Below are positions 5,849 to 14,494 of a DNA stretch of 17,104 nucleotides, in pieces. Origin of the DNA: an uncultured Phascolarctobacterium sp. (lineage in GTDB: Bacteria; Bacillota; Negativicutes; Acidaminococcales; Acidaminococcaceae). Under the pieces are notes generated by a model, which was not told the origin of the DNA, did not search any database, and saw only the letters and a program-made list of their open reading frames with translations. Made by a program: the position numbers and the translations under genes. The stretch is taken from NCBI RefSeq assembly GCF_900770955.1, contig NZ_CAAGLX010000008.1, positions 1 to 17,104 of the forward strand, in the 5' to 3' direction. Every line of letters starts with the position of its first letter. Position 1 is the stretch's first letter.

Positions 5849-6252
5849 AGTTTCGCCCCCATAACACCGTAATAATATTTTCCTTTAAAAACAACATTGG
5901 CTATGTTGTAATTGGTGGATGTATAAACCCACGAAATAGTATTTCCGTCAAAGGTAAATACTGGTAATTTGCTACACGCATTTTCCGCTTTCTCACATTC
6001 AGCCACTACAACAAATATATCTCGATTGGCTATATTTGCGTCAGTGATACTAGAATCTGTTCCGTCTACTTCAAACGTTCCCAAAATGCGGCAAAATGTC
6101 ATGTCCGTGGAAAATATTGTTTTACCCTCTTGGCTATATACTTCTATTCCTACTGGCATATCAGTTTCCTCTTTTTTCTTCTTTCGTTTCCAAAGCGCAA
6201 CTGCTATAGCAAACGATATTAATGTAATCATTATATATACATACAAATCCAA
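5845..6252 (-). CDS. Single-unit DUF6453-like tail protein with an N-terminal hydrophobic segment
   Basis: The full frame gives 135 residues from a TTG at 6252, one base after the stop of the J-like gene. Residues about 5-21 (VYIMITLISFAIAVALW) are hydrophobic and followed by KRKKKKEE, like a membrane anchor with a positive inside end, which is odd for a tail protein. A second start, ATG 6159 (MPVGIEVYSQEG), has GAGG nearby and begins exactly where the shared unit starts, giving 104 residues without the anchor. An ATG at 6231 lacks a ribosome site. The short form may be the virion protein, with the first 31 codons acting as a small leader or membrane peptide. The domain is shared with both halves of the next gene. 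Confidence 0.65.
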   Translation of the reverse strand: MDLYVYIMITLISFAIAVALWKRKKKKEETDMPVGIEVYSQEGKTIFSTDMTFCRILGTFEVDGTDSSITDANIANRDIFVVVAECEKAENACSKLPVFTFDGNTISWVYTSTNYNIANVVFKGKYYYGVMGAKL

Positions 6253-6253
6253 A

Positions 6254-9200
6254 TCACCACACCCCCAACCTTACGGCCAACTTGCCACTCGCGTAATATA
6301 CCAATATCAAATTATCCTTTATCTCCAATCTCGCTCCGCTAGTCGCTGTACGCAGCGTGCCGATAGTCGCGCAAATTGCTGACAGACTATCTACCGTTAT
6401 CTTGCTTGCATCCACACAGCCAGCCTGCAGCATTTTATTGGTAACAATATTGTCGTCAAAAAGAGTCTGACCGGTGATATGGATGAGCTTACCATCAAGC
6501 AGGATACCGCCATTAGCAAGGTTGATTTTGCTGACCAGCGTATTGCCGTCAAGGTCGATATCTTTTACCGCAAGGCTGATAGCCTCTTGCGTTTGCGTGA
6601 TTGTACTGTACGATTTGAGTTGCTCATCAGTATATCCATTAGATTTAACAACAGCACTGTATATCATCTCTTTGCTCTGAGTGATTGTGGTATACCCTTC
6701 CAGCTTGCCGTCTGTGTAACTGGCTACCTGTGAGCTAATCATATCAGCAGTCTGCTGTGTGGTGCTGTAATTGCTGAGCGTGTCATTTTTAAAATTAGCA
6801 ATGCTGCTGCTAATCATGCCAGATGTCTGCTCAGTCGTGCTGTACTGGCTGAGCGTACCGTTTCTAAAATCAGCAATGCCACTGCTAATCATGGCAGCCG
6901 TCTGCTTAGTAGTACTGTACTGACTAAGTGTATCGTCTTTGAAATTAGCAATGCTGCCGGCAATCATATTAGCGGTCTGCTCTGTGGTACTGTAATTGCC
7001 CAAACTGTTAGCAACACGTGTAGCAATAAGTGTTTCCGTCTGCGTGGTTGTACTATAATCTTTTTTTAACTTATCAGCGGTGATATTACTATTACTCAAC
7101 GCTGTATTTGCATTAACTAAAGCATTATTACTATTTTGTAACGCAGTGTTTGCGTTGGCCGTAGCATTACTGATGTTATTCTGAACAATCTTATCCAGCT
7201 TAGCAGAGCTGATGGCTTCATCAGCAATCATGTTCTCGTCAATAACAGTCTTGACGGTACAGGTTGACTGCCCGGATGTCGGACCATCGCCAAACATATC
7301 CACATAAGCGCAGGTTACATCATATACACCAGCTTCACAGCTGTAAGACAGGGTATTGTTTTTGCTGTACACGCTATCATCATTGATGTAATAGCGCACG
7401 CCGGTGCAGTCACTAGGTACAGCCTTACATTTGATGCCCATACCGCCTACTTTAGGGCTTAACACCGGCGGTTCCGGTCTTGGCGGTGCTGTTTTGTAGT
7501 ATTTCAAATCAGCAGGAGCGCTATATTTGCCTATGGCGCTTTTAGCATACAGATACAGAGTGCCTGTACGCTCTGACAACGCCAACGACGCGCTGAGTCC
7601 GTTGGTGCGTGCCAGCAGGTTTACATCCTCCACGCCTGGATAATTGTCGCGCCGCACCTCATAGAAAGCAATATCGGAGTTAGTGACCTCTTTCCATGTA
7701 ACCACAGCAACATCATTAAAGCTGATGTTGAAATCATCCGGTGTATTCGGTGTAGTAGTCTTTGCCGCTACCGTAATATCAATCTGAGGCGACATATCAG
7801 GACTGGTAGCCATGCCGTATTCATCCTTGGTGCATACGGCAATACGGTAGGTGTCGCCAACGATAGCCTGAGGAATTACGCATTGGTCCTTGCCAGCACC
7901 GCCATACAGCCATTCACCCTGCCAGCCCATTTCATCTGCCGGCACGCCCTCGGCCATAACCATTCTTTCTGCCTGCTCATTGTTGGTCTTATACCAGAGC
8001 TGGCCTTCAAGATATGTAGCCATATTAGGCGGAGTCCAATTGACAACAATGTCATAACGAGCCACACCGTCAGCAAGCTGGCGGTAACGATTATAGGCCG
8101 TCAGGTTCTGCACAGGAGGGATGTAGTAAGCGTTAATGGTATACTCATAGGCCTGTACATCAGCAAGACTTTGTTCCCCGGTACTGAAGATATTGTAAGA
8201 GCAAAATTTCAGCCATATCTTTTTGCCTACGTCCTCTTTTCGGACCTCTGTTTTCAGCAGTGCCTCATCGCAGCGTACCAGACGTGCTCCGCTGTTATGC
8301 GCTGTAGCAGTAGTGTTATATTGCCCACGCCTGCAGCCGTCAAGGCGATAATTGCCGTTGCTAAGCATTGTAGCCGTAGTGTAGCTGATGCACTCGCCAT
8401 CTACCCAGCATAATGTATTGCCACGTTCTGCATCCTGCGCAGTACCGCTGAGCAGCATACCGTTAATCTTGACTTCGCAGGTTGTATCGCTAACCTGCAT
8501 GTTCTTGGCCAACGTACCTAAGCGCGCATTATTGGTTATAGTGCCTACCTTCCTGTAATTGGTATTATTGTCGCTGACAAACACTGTGCAGCCGCCCCAG
8601 GCATCCTTCTTGCCTTTGGCTGCTATCCAGATTTCGTTACCACTGGAAGTCAAATCGCTGGGTGGCTGGAATATCAGCGGTGTATCCGTATCCCCCGGCT
8701 CAGCGTTGAAATCCACATAAGGTCTGTCAACCTCATGCACATCATACAGAGCTTCGGAGTAATCGCCTGCAGCTCTGCTGATAGCAGTAACGCTCAAAAT
8801 GCCATGCGCATCCTCTGTGATGCCGTCAATCATTGCTACCTGCTTATCAAGGCCAATGTTAGCATCAGTCAACGTTACAATGTCACCCGGTTCAAGCCTG
8901 CAAAAGCTCCAATCGAGCTTAAACGTATATTTATTGCGCTCATATTTGTTGCGCCTTGCCAGCTCTTCTGCCAGCTTTACCGCGCGCTTTTTGGTGTAGA
9001 TATAATGAGCAGCCGTTGTGCTTGCCTGCCGTAAGCCATAATCAGCAATATTTTCGCTGTCCTCATAGCTGACGCTTTCTTTTTCGTAAGCGTTTTCGCG
9101 ATTGTAAAACTCCACGGTAAAGCGGTTGTACAGCTCGCTGCTGTCTTTGCGGGAATAGGTTACGCAGGCTCCGTTGCTTTGTTCAAGGAAATCGTCTGCA

Positions 9201-10006
9201 GTAAGGTTATAAACAATCTGCTTGCTTGGCTGCCATTCGCCTACAGGACGGTCAGCCCTAGGCACTATTTTAAACCGGTCATTACTCCAGAACATGTAGG
9301 CATTGGTCAGGCTTGCAATCTCATTGACAATATCACGAGCTGTCTTTGCGCTGGTGTAGTCTGCAGGTGTTGAAATAAGAAAATCCGACTCACGGCAATA
9401 CTTCCGGTAATTCTCCAGCCCGACAATCTCAACTTCCTGCAGACCGACCTTGTCCAGAATGTATCTGATGTAATCAGCAGGGTTAACATCAACGCCATCG
9501 CCGGTATCCAGCAGTTTGCCCTGAACCTCAAAGTTAAAATTAGGCAGGCTGGCATTGTTGCCCAGGTCGATAACACCAGCCATATAAGCAAGCCCGGTAT
9601 AAGGCAGAGCCTTTTCCGGATGTTTGCCGACAACGTAGGGCCATGGCTGCTGATCAGCGGTGCCGCTGTACAATGTCATGCCGATTTTCTCGGACGGATA
9701 CTGATACAGCTCCTTGTCAATCCATACACGGCCGATGCCTTTAATGGGCCCTTCGCACAGTCCCATAATGACGGCAGCCGTATATGTATAGGTTATTGTG
9801 GTCGATTTTACACCGCCGCCCTTGCCGGAGCGCTGAGTTTCCCGATGCTCATGGGCCGTAAAGTCATCATAATAAATAACGTTACCACTGATGCGCGTTG
9901 TTCCCAGCAGCTCCATTACAGCGCTGCCATACTCAGCCGTGCTGACGGTAAAATTGCTGATTTTGTCCGCCCTGCTGACGATGTTTGCCGTCTTAAATAA
10001 GCCCAT
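6254..10006 (-). CDS. J-like tail tip host-specificity protein (central hub and fibre)
   Basis: The protein has 1250 residues. ATG 10006 follows GGAGGTGA and touches the stop of the NlpC/P60 gene. It forms the end of the tail tube and first contacts the cell. The N-terminal 1-110 includes the J-type patch TYTYTAAVIMGLCEGPIKGI and RVWIDKELY. Residues about 210-255 (SAKTARDIVNEIASLTNAY, then MFWSNDRFKIVPRAD) and 340-390 (ELARRNKYERNKYTF, LEPGDIVTLTD) are the hub domains of the Phage-tail_3/J family. Around 640-860 lie fibronectin III-like segments (TPNTPDDFNISF near 753). About 940-975 is an Asn/Ala coiled coil (NANTALQNSNNALVNANTA). Residues about 984-1155 are YSTTEQT repeats. The last 95 residues (INLANGGILLDGKLIHITGQ) resemble the fibre tip module common in these proteins. 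Confidence 0.9.
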   Translation of the reverse strand: MGLFKTANIVSRADKISNFTVSTAEYGSAVMELLGTTRISGNVIYYDDFTAHEHRETQRSGKGGGVKSTTITYTYTAAVIMGLCEGPIKGIGRVWIDKELYQYPSEKIGMTLYSGTADQQPWPYVVGKHPEKALPYTGLAYMAGVIDLGNNASLPNFNFEVQGKLLDTGDGVDVNPADYIRYILDKVGLQEVEIVGLENYRKYCRESDFLISTPADYTSAKTARDIVNEIASLTNAYMFWSNDRFKIVPRADRPVGEWQPSKQIVYNLTADDFLEQSNGACVTYSRKDSSELYNRFTVEFYNRENAYEKESVSYEDSENIADYGLRQASTTAAHYIYTKKRAVKLAEELARRNKYERNKYTFKLDWSFCRLEPGDIVTLTDANIGLDKQVAMIDGITEDAHGILSVTAISRAAGDYSEALYDVHEVDRPYVDFNAEPGDTDTPLIFQPPSDLTSSGNEIWIAAKGKKDAWGGCTVFVSDNNTNYRKVGTITNNARLGTLAKNMQVSDTTCEVKINGMLLSGTAQDAERGNTLCWVDGECISYTTATMLSNGNYRLDGCRRGQYNTTATAHNSGARLVRCDEALLKTEVRKEDVGKKIWLKFCSYNIFSTGEQSLADVQAYEYTINAYYIPPVQNLTAYNRYRQLADGVARYDIVVNWTPPNMATYLEGQLWYKTNNEQAERMVMAEGVPADEMGWQGEWLYGGAGKDQCVIPQAIVGDTYRIAVCTKDEYGMATSPDMSPQIDITVAAKTTTPNTPDDFNISFNDVAVVTWKEVTNSDIAFYEVRRDNYPGVEDVNLLARTNGLSASLALSERTGTLYLYAKSAIGKYSAPADLKYYKTAPPRPEPPVLSPKVGGMGIKCKAVPSDCTGVRYYINDDSVYSKNNTLSYSCEAGVYDVTCAYVDMFGDGPTSGQSTCTVKTVIDENMIADEAISSAKLDKIVQNNISNATANANTALQNSNNALVNANTALSNSNITADKLKKDYSTTTQTETLIATRVANSLGNYSTTEQTANMIAGSIANFKDDTLSQYSTTKQTAAMISSGIADFRNGTLSQYSTTEQTSGMISSSIANFKNDTLSNYSTTQQTADMISSQVASYTDGKLEGYTTITQSKEMIYSAVVKSNGYTDEQLKSYSTITQTQEAISLAVKDIDLDGNTLVSKINLANGGILLDGKLIHITGQTLFDDNIVTNKMLQAGCVDASKITVDSLSAICATIGTLRTATSGARLEIKDNLILVYYASGKLAVRLGVW
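6542..7057 (-). repeat. Array of about 25-residue YSTTEQT coiled-coil repeats in the J-like gene
   Basis: Seven units begin with Y-S/T-T-T/I-x-Q-T/S. Their Tyr codons start at 7057, 6994, 6919, 6844, 6769, 6694 and 6610. The five points from 6994 to 6694 are exactly 75 bp apart; the outer spacings are 63 and 84 bp. The core units read YSTT(E/K/Q)QT-x-x-MI-x-(S/G)-x-(I/V)-A-(N/D/S), then F-K/R-(N/D)-x-T-L-S. The heptad-like hydrophobic spacing suggests a coiled-coil trimeric stalk. The regular 75-bp core suggests slip or recombination-driven length change. Confidence 0.85.
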
Positions 10007-10447
10007 TTACTCACCTCCAAACCTATATATACCGCGCAGCCTGCTTCTGCCTTTAGCATCCAGAAACATTACATCATCAACGCTGCTTAGGATAACCCCC
10101 TGTTCAACAACAGCATGACAAACCATGCCATTACCAACATATACACCGCCATGAGAAATGCAGCGACCAAATTGGTACACCAGAAAATCTCCTGTCTCCA
10201 TCGTCTTGACCTCGTGGCAATAGGCCTGTACATAACGCAGGAACCACTCTTCGCTATGATGCAGATGCCATTCGTTGCTGTATGGCGCCACCTTTATAGA
10301 GTCCTTCTCAATGCAGCCTGCATCCTCCGTTGACGCTATCAAAAGCATGCCACAGTCAATTCCGTGGCCTCTGCTCTTTGCGCCGTTGACATGCGGCGTT
10401 CCCAACCAGCTTAAAGCAGCTTCGGCTATTTTCTGTCCTTCGTTCAT
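10007..10447 (-). CDS. NlpC/P60-family tail tip cell-wall peptidase
   Basis: The protein has 146 residues. ATG 10447 is chosen because AGAGGTG precedes it and it overlaps the DUF2163 stop as TAATG; the longer frame to 10636 lies inside that gene. It starts MNEGQKIAEAALSWLGTPHV, the usual NlpC/P60 opening. Cys32 in GIDCGMLL is the nucleophile (the family usually has DCSG; here Gly replaces Ser), His99 in ISHGGVYVG is the general base, and His111 in VCHA fits the third residue. The family cleaves the peptide stem of peptidoglycan, and in phages this member is carried at the tail tip to open a path for DNA. Gene order with DUF2460, DUF2163 and the J-like gene is the classical tail-tip cassette. 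Confidence 0.9.
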   Translation of the reverse strand: MNEGQKIAEAALSWLGTPHVNGAKSRGHGIDCGMLLIASTEDAGCIEKDSIKVAPYSNEWHLHHSEEWFLRYVQAYCHEVKTMETGDFLVYQFGRCISHGGVYVGNGMVCHAVVEQGVILSSVDDVMFLDAKGRSRLRGIYRFGGE

Positions 10448-11028
10448 TACATCAGCACCTCTTTCAGCGGAACGTATGGCGCAATCAAGCAGCCTGCCGT
10501 GCTGTCCGTACTTGCAGTTATAGTTCCGCCTTTTGTTGAATATGTGCCCTGCGGATAATACTTTCGCACCGGGAATTCCTGGCTCAGGCCTTGCGTAACA
10601 GCCTTGACTGTAAGGTCCAAACCTAAGCCGCCGCACGACTTTACTTCCACCTTGCCGCCAAACAAACCAATAGCACCGATAACTACGGCATCACGGAAAA
10701 AACATCTGCGTAAAAACAGCTTGCTCATATCAAGAGTTCCGTCATGCGCAGCCTTCAGCAGCGGCGTGTTACCGACTTTAGCAGTCTTATCTGCCCTGAT
10801 GTTTACGCTCAGCGTATCGACAACTACGCTGTCATTAACCTTGACCTGCTGGCGTTTAATAAGCAATACATCGTGCAGATAGTTATGCCCATCGTATAAT
10901 ATATCTCTGTCAGCATCAGTGTAATAATATACACTGCCACCCGGCAGACGCAGCTCGAATAGGTCGCAGCTTGTCATATGCTTTTCCGTATTCAGGTAAT
11001 TTTCCAAGCCTGTGCCAACGTCTTTCAT
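10447..11028 (-). CDS. DUF2163-family tail tip protein
   Basis: The protein has 193 residues. ATG 11028 overlaps the previous stop as ATGA. The sequence opens GLENYLNTEKHMTSCDLFEL with LPGGSVYYYTDADRDILYDGHNY, the conserved start of this family (a helix, then strands with Y-Y-T-D and Y-x-G). Residues about 50-110 have IKRQQVKVNDSVVVDTLSV and the C-terminal half has LKSCGGLGLDL-like beta sequence with ARKYYPQGTYS-like motif (VRKYYPQGTYST). The family covers the gene transfer agent hub-type protein and forms part of the ring below the tail tube. Cys-rich zinc-binding residues usual for the family's C-terminus are only partly present (CGG, C near residue 181). It works with DUF2460 and the NlpC/P60 enzyme encoded on either side. 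Confidence 0.8.
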   Translation of the reverse strand: MKDVGTGLENYLNTEKHMTSCDLFELRLPGGSVYYYTDADRDILYDGHNYLHDVLLIKRQQVKVNDSVVVDTLSVNIRADKTAKVGNTPLLKAAHDGTLDMSKLFLRRCFFRDAVVIGAIGLFGGKVEVKSCGGLGLDLTVKAVTQGLSQEFPVRKYYPQGTYSTKGGTITASTDSTAGCLIAPYVPLKEVLM

Positions 11029-11579
11029 CGTGCTACCTCCAGCTTGATTTCTGCGGTGTTGATATTGTCAAATTTCTTGCTAATGGTCAGGCCGTCATCT
11101 GCCAATATGACTTTCCAATAGTATGTATAGTTAGCCGTTACTGTTCCGGAAGGAATCTGCTTGAAGGTGATAACGCCTCCGCTTACAGTGTAATTGCTTG
11201 CCGGCACTATTGCGCCATTTACCAGAACGGTTACATTCTCTACATATTCCACCGGCTCCACATATTCGCCGATGCGCGCTACGCATTGATATTTACTGTC
11301 GCTCACCTGTGCCAGCGTTGCACCTTTTTCCGTATTATGCTCCGGATCAAGCCAGAGGAAGGCCTCGAAGGAGCCTTTTAATAAAGCGACGAAGCCTAAC
11401 AGCTCATCTGCCTGCGCATCTGTCAACGCAGGATAGCTTGCTTTGATAGTCCATGCCGGGTAAAGCTGATTGGTCAATGTACGCACACGGCCAGACGCGG
11501 AGCGCTGTACCGTAGTATTCCATTTTTCTTCAAAGGTGCTGTTCCAGCTGAATTTTCTTAGTTCTGGGAACTTACGCAT
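11025..11579 (-). CDS. DUF2460-family distal tail protein
   Basis: The protein has 184 residues from ATG 11579, which overlaps the tape measure stop as TAATG; GAGGCAGGTG precedes it. An alternative GTG two codons earlier lies in the tape measure frame. It starts MRKFPELRKFSWNSTFEEKW. Residues about 55-80 (ALTDAQADELLGFVALLKGS, then FEAFLWLDPEH) are the DUF2460 hallmark with F-x-F-L/W-D-P. The C-terminal half (VTVLVNGAIVPASNYTVSGG, VTANYTYYWKVI, ISKKFDNINTAEIKLEV) is a beta-domain. Members are the distal tail ring between tube and tip in gene transfer agents and siphophages. The gene follows the tape measure directly, as expected. Confidence 0.85.
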   Translation of the reverse strand: MRKFPELRKFSWNSTFEEKWNTTVQRSASGRVRTLTNQLYPAWTIKASYPALTDAQADELLGFVALLKGSFEAFLWLDPEHNTEKGATLAQVSDSKYQCVARIGEYVEPVEYVENVTVLVNGAIVPASNYTVSGGVITFKQIPSGTVTANYTYYWKVILADDGLTISKKFDNINTAEIKLEVAR

Positions 11580-14494
11580 TACCACACACCTGCCTCACTC
11601 GCAAAATTGCGGTTATTGTCATACAATGCCTGACGCACAACATCCAGTCCGCCACGATTAAGGAAATCGCCAAAGCTAGAAGCATCCATTGCAGAAACAT
11701 TCATAGACAGATTAACGCTCTGCACCTGCCCGCCATTGCTGCCACGTTCTGCCTTATAACCGGCAACACCGCCGGAACCGACAAGTCCGCCGCTGGCAAA
11801 GCCTCTCAAACGCCCGGTATTCAGACCATTCAGGAACGGCACGCCCAAGCGGTCTACAGCCTGAGCATTCAGCACATATTCGCCATTAGAGAGCATTGCC
11901 GGAACACTATCGCTTGTTCCGGTACCAGGACCGGCAACAGAACCACCGGAAGCAAAGACTTTACCAAAAGCACCCTTCCAACGTGCAGCAAATCCACCAC
12001 CACCGCCAGTGCAGGCAGCCACGATGGTTGCATAAATAGCTGCCTGAATAAGCTGTGCTATCAGCTGCTGCAGAATACTCTTCATAGCATCGCCGAAACT
12101 CTGAGCTCCGGTAATCCAGTCAGTTATAGCACCGGAAAAATCCTTTGCCAGCTGATTGCTAGTCTGCTGAAGCTTACTGATAGTGTTGATTTTCTGCTGT
12201 TGCTCATCGTATTTCTGATTGATTGCGGTCAGCGCTTCCAATTTTAATTTATCGTCTAGCCAAGGACTACTATTCACAGATTCGGTAGCTTTTTCTTTCC
12301 ACTTATCGTTTGCCATAGTCATCTGTCCAACAGTACCAGAAGCATTATAATTAGCCTGCCAACCGATTTGCTGGTTATTATAACCAGTTTGAGCAGTAGC
12401 AGCTTGATTGACAGCAGTCTGATTGATATTATCAATCGTATATTGATGAGTCTCCTTAAGCAAAGCCAGCTTTTCTTTGAGCATGTCCAGCTCTTTTTGA
12501 GATGCTCCACGCAGTTGTGCCTCTTTGATAGCATTTTCAGCAGCTAAAACCTGCTCACTATATGCAAGTGCTTCCTGCTGCAGCTCCTGTTTTTTGTTAA
12601 ACTCAATTTCTTCAAGTTCTATGCTCAGCTTTTGTGCATCGGTACCGTATTGCTTTGCAATAGCATTTTGAGCTTCAAACAAATCTTTTTCCTTTTTTAA
12701 TTTTAAGCGCACATACTCATTTGCTATTTTGAGCCTTTCTTGATTAATCCTGTTCTCATCTTGGAGAGCTTTCAGTGCAATATTCTCATTTCGGCCATTG
12801 CCACCTGTTCTAGCTACATTGGTATCTCTGCTTGGGATTATGAGCGGCCTTTTGGGTATCGCAGGTCGTTTTTTAGGCTTTTCAGCAGAAGAATCATCAC
12901 CATAGCTGCCACCGGCACCGCCGTGACCATCATTGGCCGAACTTTCTGTAGCAGTTGCTCTTTGCTTTGCTGCAAAAACCTTATTAAACCATTCTATAGC
13001 CTTTATGGCGAAATCTTCCACAGCATCCATGGCATCACCAAGCATATCGGCAAAATCGTTAAACCAATTATTATGGTCACCTGTAATATCTGCCCACATA
13101 TCGCCTATCGTGCTGATAATCCACCGCACAACGCCCAGGACAGCTTCTGTAACAGCAGTACCGATGATAACAACAGTATCAAGGATACCCTGCACAGCTG
13201 CCTTTACCGCATTAGCCAAATCATCCCAATAGGTGATTATCAGCGCAATAGCAGCGCCGATTGCAGCACCAGCAGCCACAATACCGGCAGAAAGTCCCAG
13301 TACCGCGCCTAACGTCGCTACGGCTGCAACTGATACAACAACAAGCGCTGCAGCAAATGCACCCATTGCAGCTATAACAGGAGCAGGCACGCACTCTTTT
13401 ATAACGTCCCGCAAGCTCCTGCCCTGCTCTGTTGCCGTCTGCATCTTCTGCTGAAATTCTCCCAGTCTGTCAGACACATCCTTTAAGATGCCCTTGATGT
13501 TAAAGGCTTCCGTCAGATATTTGCCTACAGCGGCGGAAGTATTGCCGGCAGTTTCTTCGATGTTTGCCAGAAGACCGGCAACCTCGTCCGAAGTCTTGGC
13601 CATCATGCCGCCGAACTGTTCATTCATGCCTGCTACAATGGTCTGTACAGCTGCCTTAGAGTCAATAGCGCCTTTAGCGCAAAGGTCCTTCATCTCCGCT
13701 ACCGTTTTGCCTGCAGCCTGCGCCAGCATATCCCATGCCGAAATACCCGCGCTGGTAAGCTGCATCATGTCCTGAGCATTGAGCTTGCCACTGGTCTGCA
13801 TCTGGCCTAAAGCATATGCAAGACGGCTCACGCCTTCTGTTCCTAAGCCTAAACCGCTGGCTGCATCGCCTAAATTCGTAAGCATGGGAATAATCTCTTC
13901 AGCCTTAAAGCCGAACGCCATCAGCTGCTGACCTGCACTTACTACACCGGGCACGTCGAAGGGTGTTTCTGCAGCAAACTGCTGTAAATCCCTCAGCATC
14001 TGCGTACCTGCTTCGGCAGATTTAAGCATGGTCTGGAAGGCAATCTCATACTGACGCATCTGTGCTGCAGCCTGTACAGACGCTATGCCAATATTAAGGA
14101 TACCGCCTGCCATGCCGGTGAAGACACTACCTAACTGCACGGCAGCAATAGCGCTAAGTGCTCCAGTCATCTTGTTGCATTTATCAGCAAAGCCTTTTAT
14201 TCCGCTGGCTGCCTTTTTGGATTGCTTGCTGACAGTTTCCAGATCAGCACCAACACGTTGGACATTCTTGCTGTCGATACTGTCCAGACTCTTGCGCATT
14301 GCTTTCACGTCGGAATTCAGCTGCTGAAACATTTTGGCGATGTCGGCAAGAATAGCTGTCGATTTGCTCATTTTTGCGGACATTCTGCCGGCAGCTTCAC
14401 CGGCTGCATCTACTGCTGCTGCAGTTCTGCTGAAGCCTTGCTCAGCCTGTTTGCTATCCGCTGTAATCTTGACGGATATTTCTTTACTTGCCAT
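11579..14494 (-). CDS. Tail tape measure protein
   Basis: The protein has 971 residues. ATG 14494 follows AGGAGG and overlaps the end of the G-T frame by 11 bases; the frame is open nine codons further with no better ribosome site. It fills the tail tube and sets its length; if about 0.15 nm per residue holds, the tail is near 145 nm. Residues about 20-110 are coiled coil. Residues about 145-320 are the tape_meas_nterm domain (AETPFDVPGVVSAGQQLMAF, MTNLGDAA-like, LNAQDMMQLTSAGI). Residues about 373-422 are a hydrophobic Ala/Val-rich stretch. Residues about 560-720 are coiled coil with Gln/Lys/Glu. The end (VAGPGTGTSDSVPAMLSNGE, then YVLNAQAVDRLG) is the lambda-type tape measure C-terminal motif. 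It has no close similarity to the fragment at 432-567. Confidence 0.95.
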   Translation of the reverse strand: MASKEISVKITADSKQAEQGFSRTAAAVDAAGEAAGRMSAKMSKSTAILADIAKMFQQLNSDVKAMRKSLDSIDSKNVQRVGADLETVSKQSKKAASGIKGFADKCNKMTGALSAIAAVQLGSVFTGMAGGILNIGIASVQAAAQMRQYEIAFQTMLKSAEAGTQMLRDLQQFAAETPFDVPGVVSAGQQLMAFGFKAEEIIPMLTNLGDAASGLGLGTEGVSRLAYALGQMQTSGKLNAQDMMQLTSAGISAWDMLAQAAGKTVAEMKDLCAKGAIDSKAAVQTIVAGMNEQFGGMMAKTSDEVAGLLANIEETAGNTSAAVGKYLTEAFNIKGILKDVSDRLGEFQQKMQTATEQGRSLRDVIKECVPAPVIAAMGAFAAALVVVSVAAVATLGAVLGLSAGIVAAGAAIGAAIALIITYWDDLANAVKAAVQGILDTVVIIGTAVTEAVLGVVRWIISTIGDMWADITGDHNNWFNDFADMLGDAMDAVEDFAIKAIEWFNKVFAAKQRATATESSANDGHGGAGGSYGDDSSAEKPKKRPAIPKRPLIIPSRDTNVARTGGNGRNENIALKALQDENRINQERLKIANEYVRLKLKKEKDLFEAQNAIAKQYGTDAQKLSIELEEIEFNKKQELQQEALAYSEQVLAAENAIKEAQLRGASQKELDMLKEKLALLKETHQYTIDNINQTAVNQAATAQTGYNNQQIGWQANYNASGTVGQMTMANDKWKEKATESVNSSPWLDDKLKLEALTAINQKYDEQQQKINTISKLQQTSNQLAKDFSGAITDWITGAQSFGDAMKSILQQLIAQLIQAAIYATIVAACTGGGGGFAARWKGAFGKVFASGGSVAGPGTGTSDSVPAMLSNGEYVLNAQAVDRLGVPFLNGLNTGRLRGFASGGLVGSGGVAGYKAERGSNGGQVQSVNLSMNVSAMDASSFGDFLNRGGLDVVRQALYDNNRNFASEAGVW

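Noticed and set aside
7883..8413. Plus-strand open frame opposite the J-like gene (176 codons)
   Set aside because: Shadow of the coding strand with no ribosome site and no recognisable protein pattern.
12740..13312. Long plus-strand open frame opposite the tape measure gene (190 codons)
   Set aside because: It is the mirror of a well supported gene, has unnatural composition with runs of Ile, Ser and Thr, and lacks a ribosome site.
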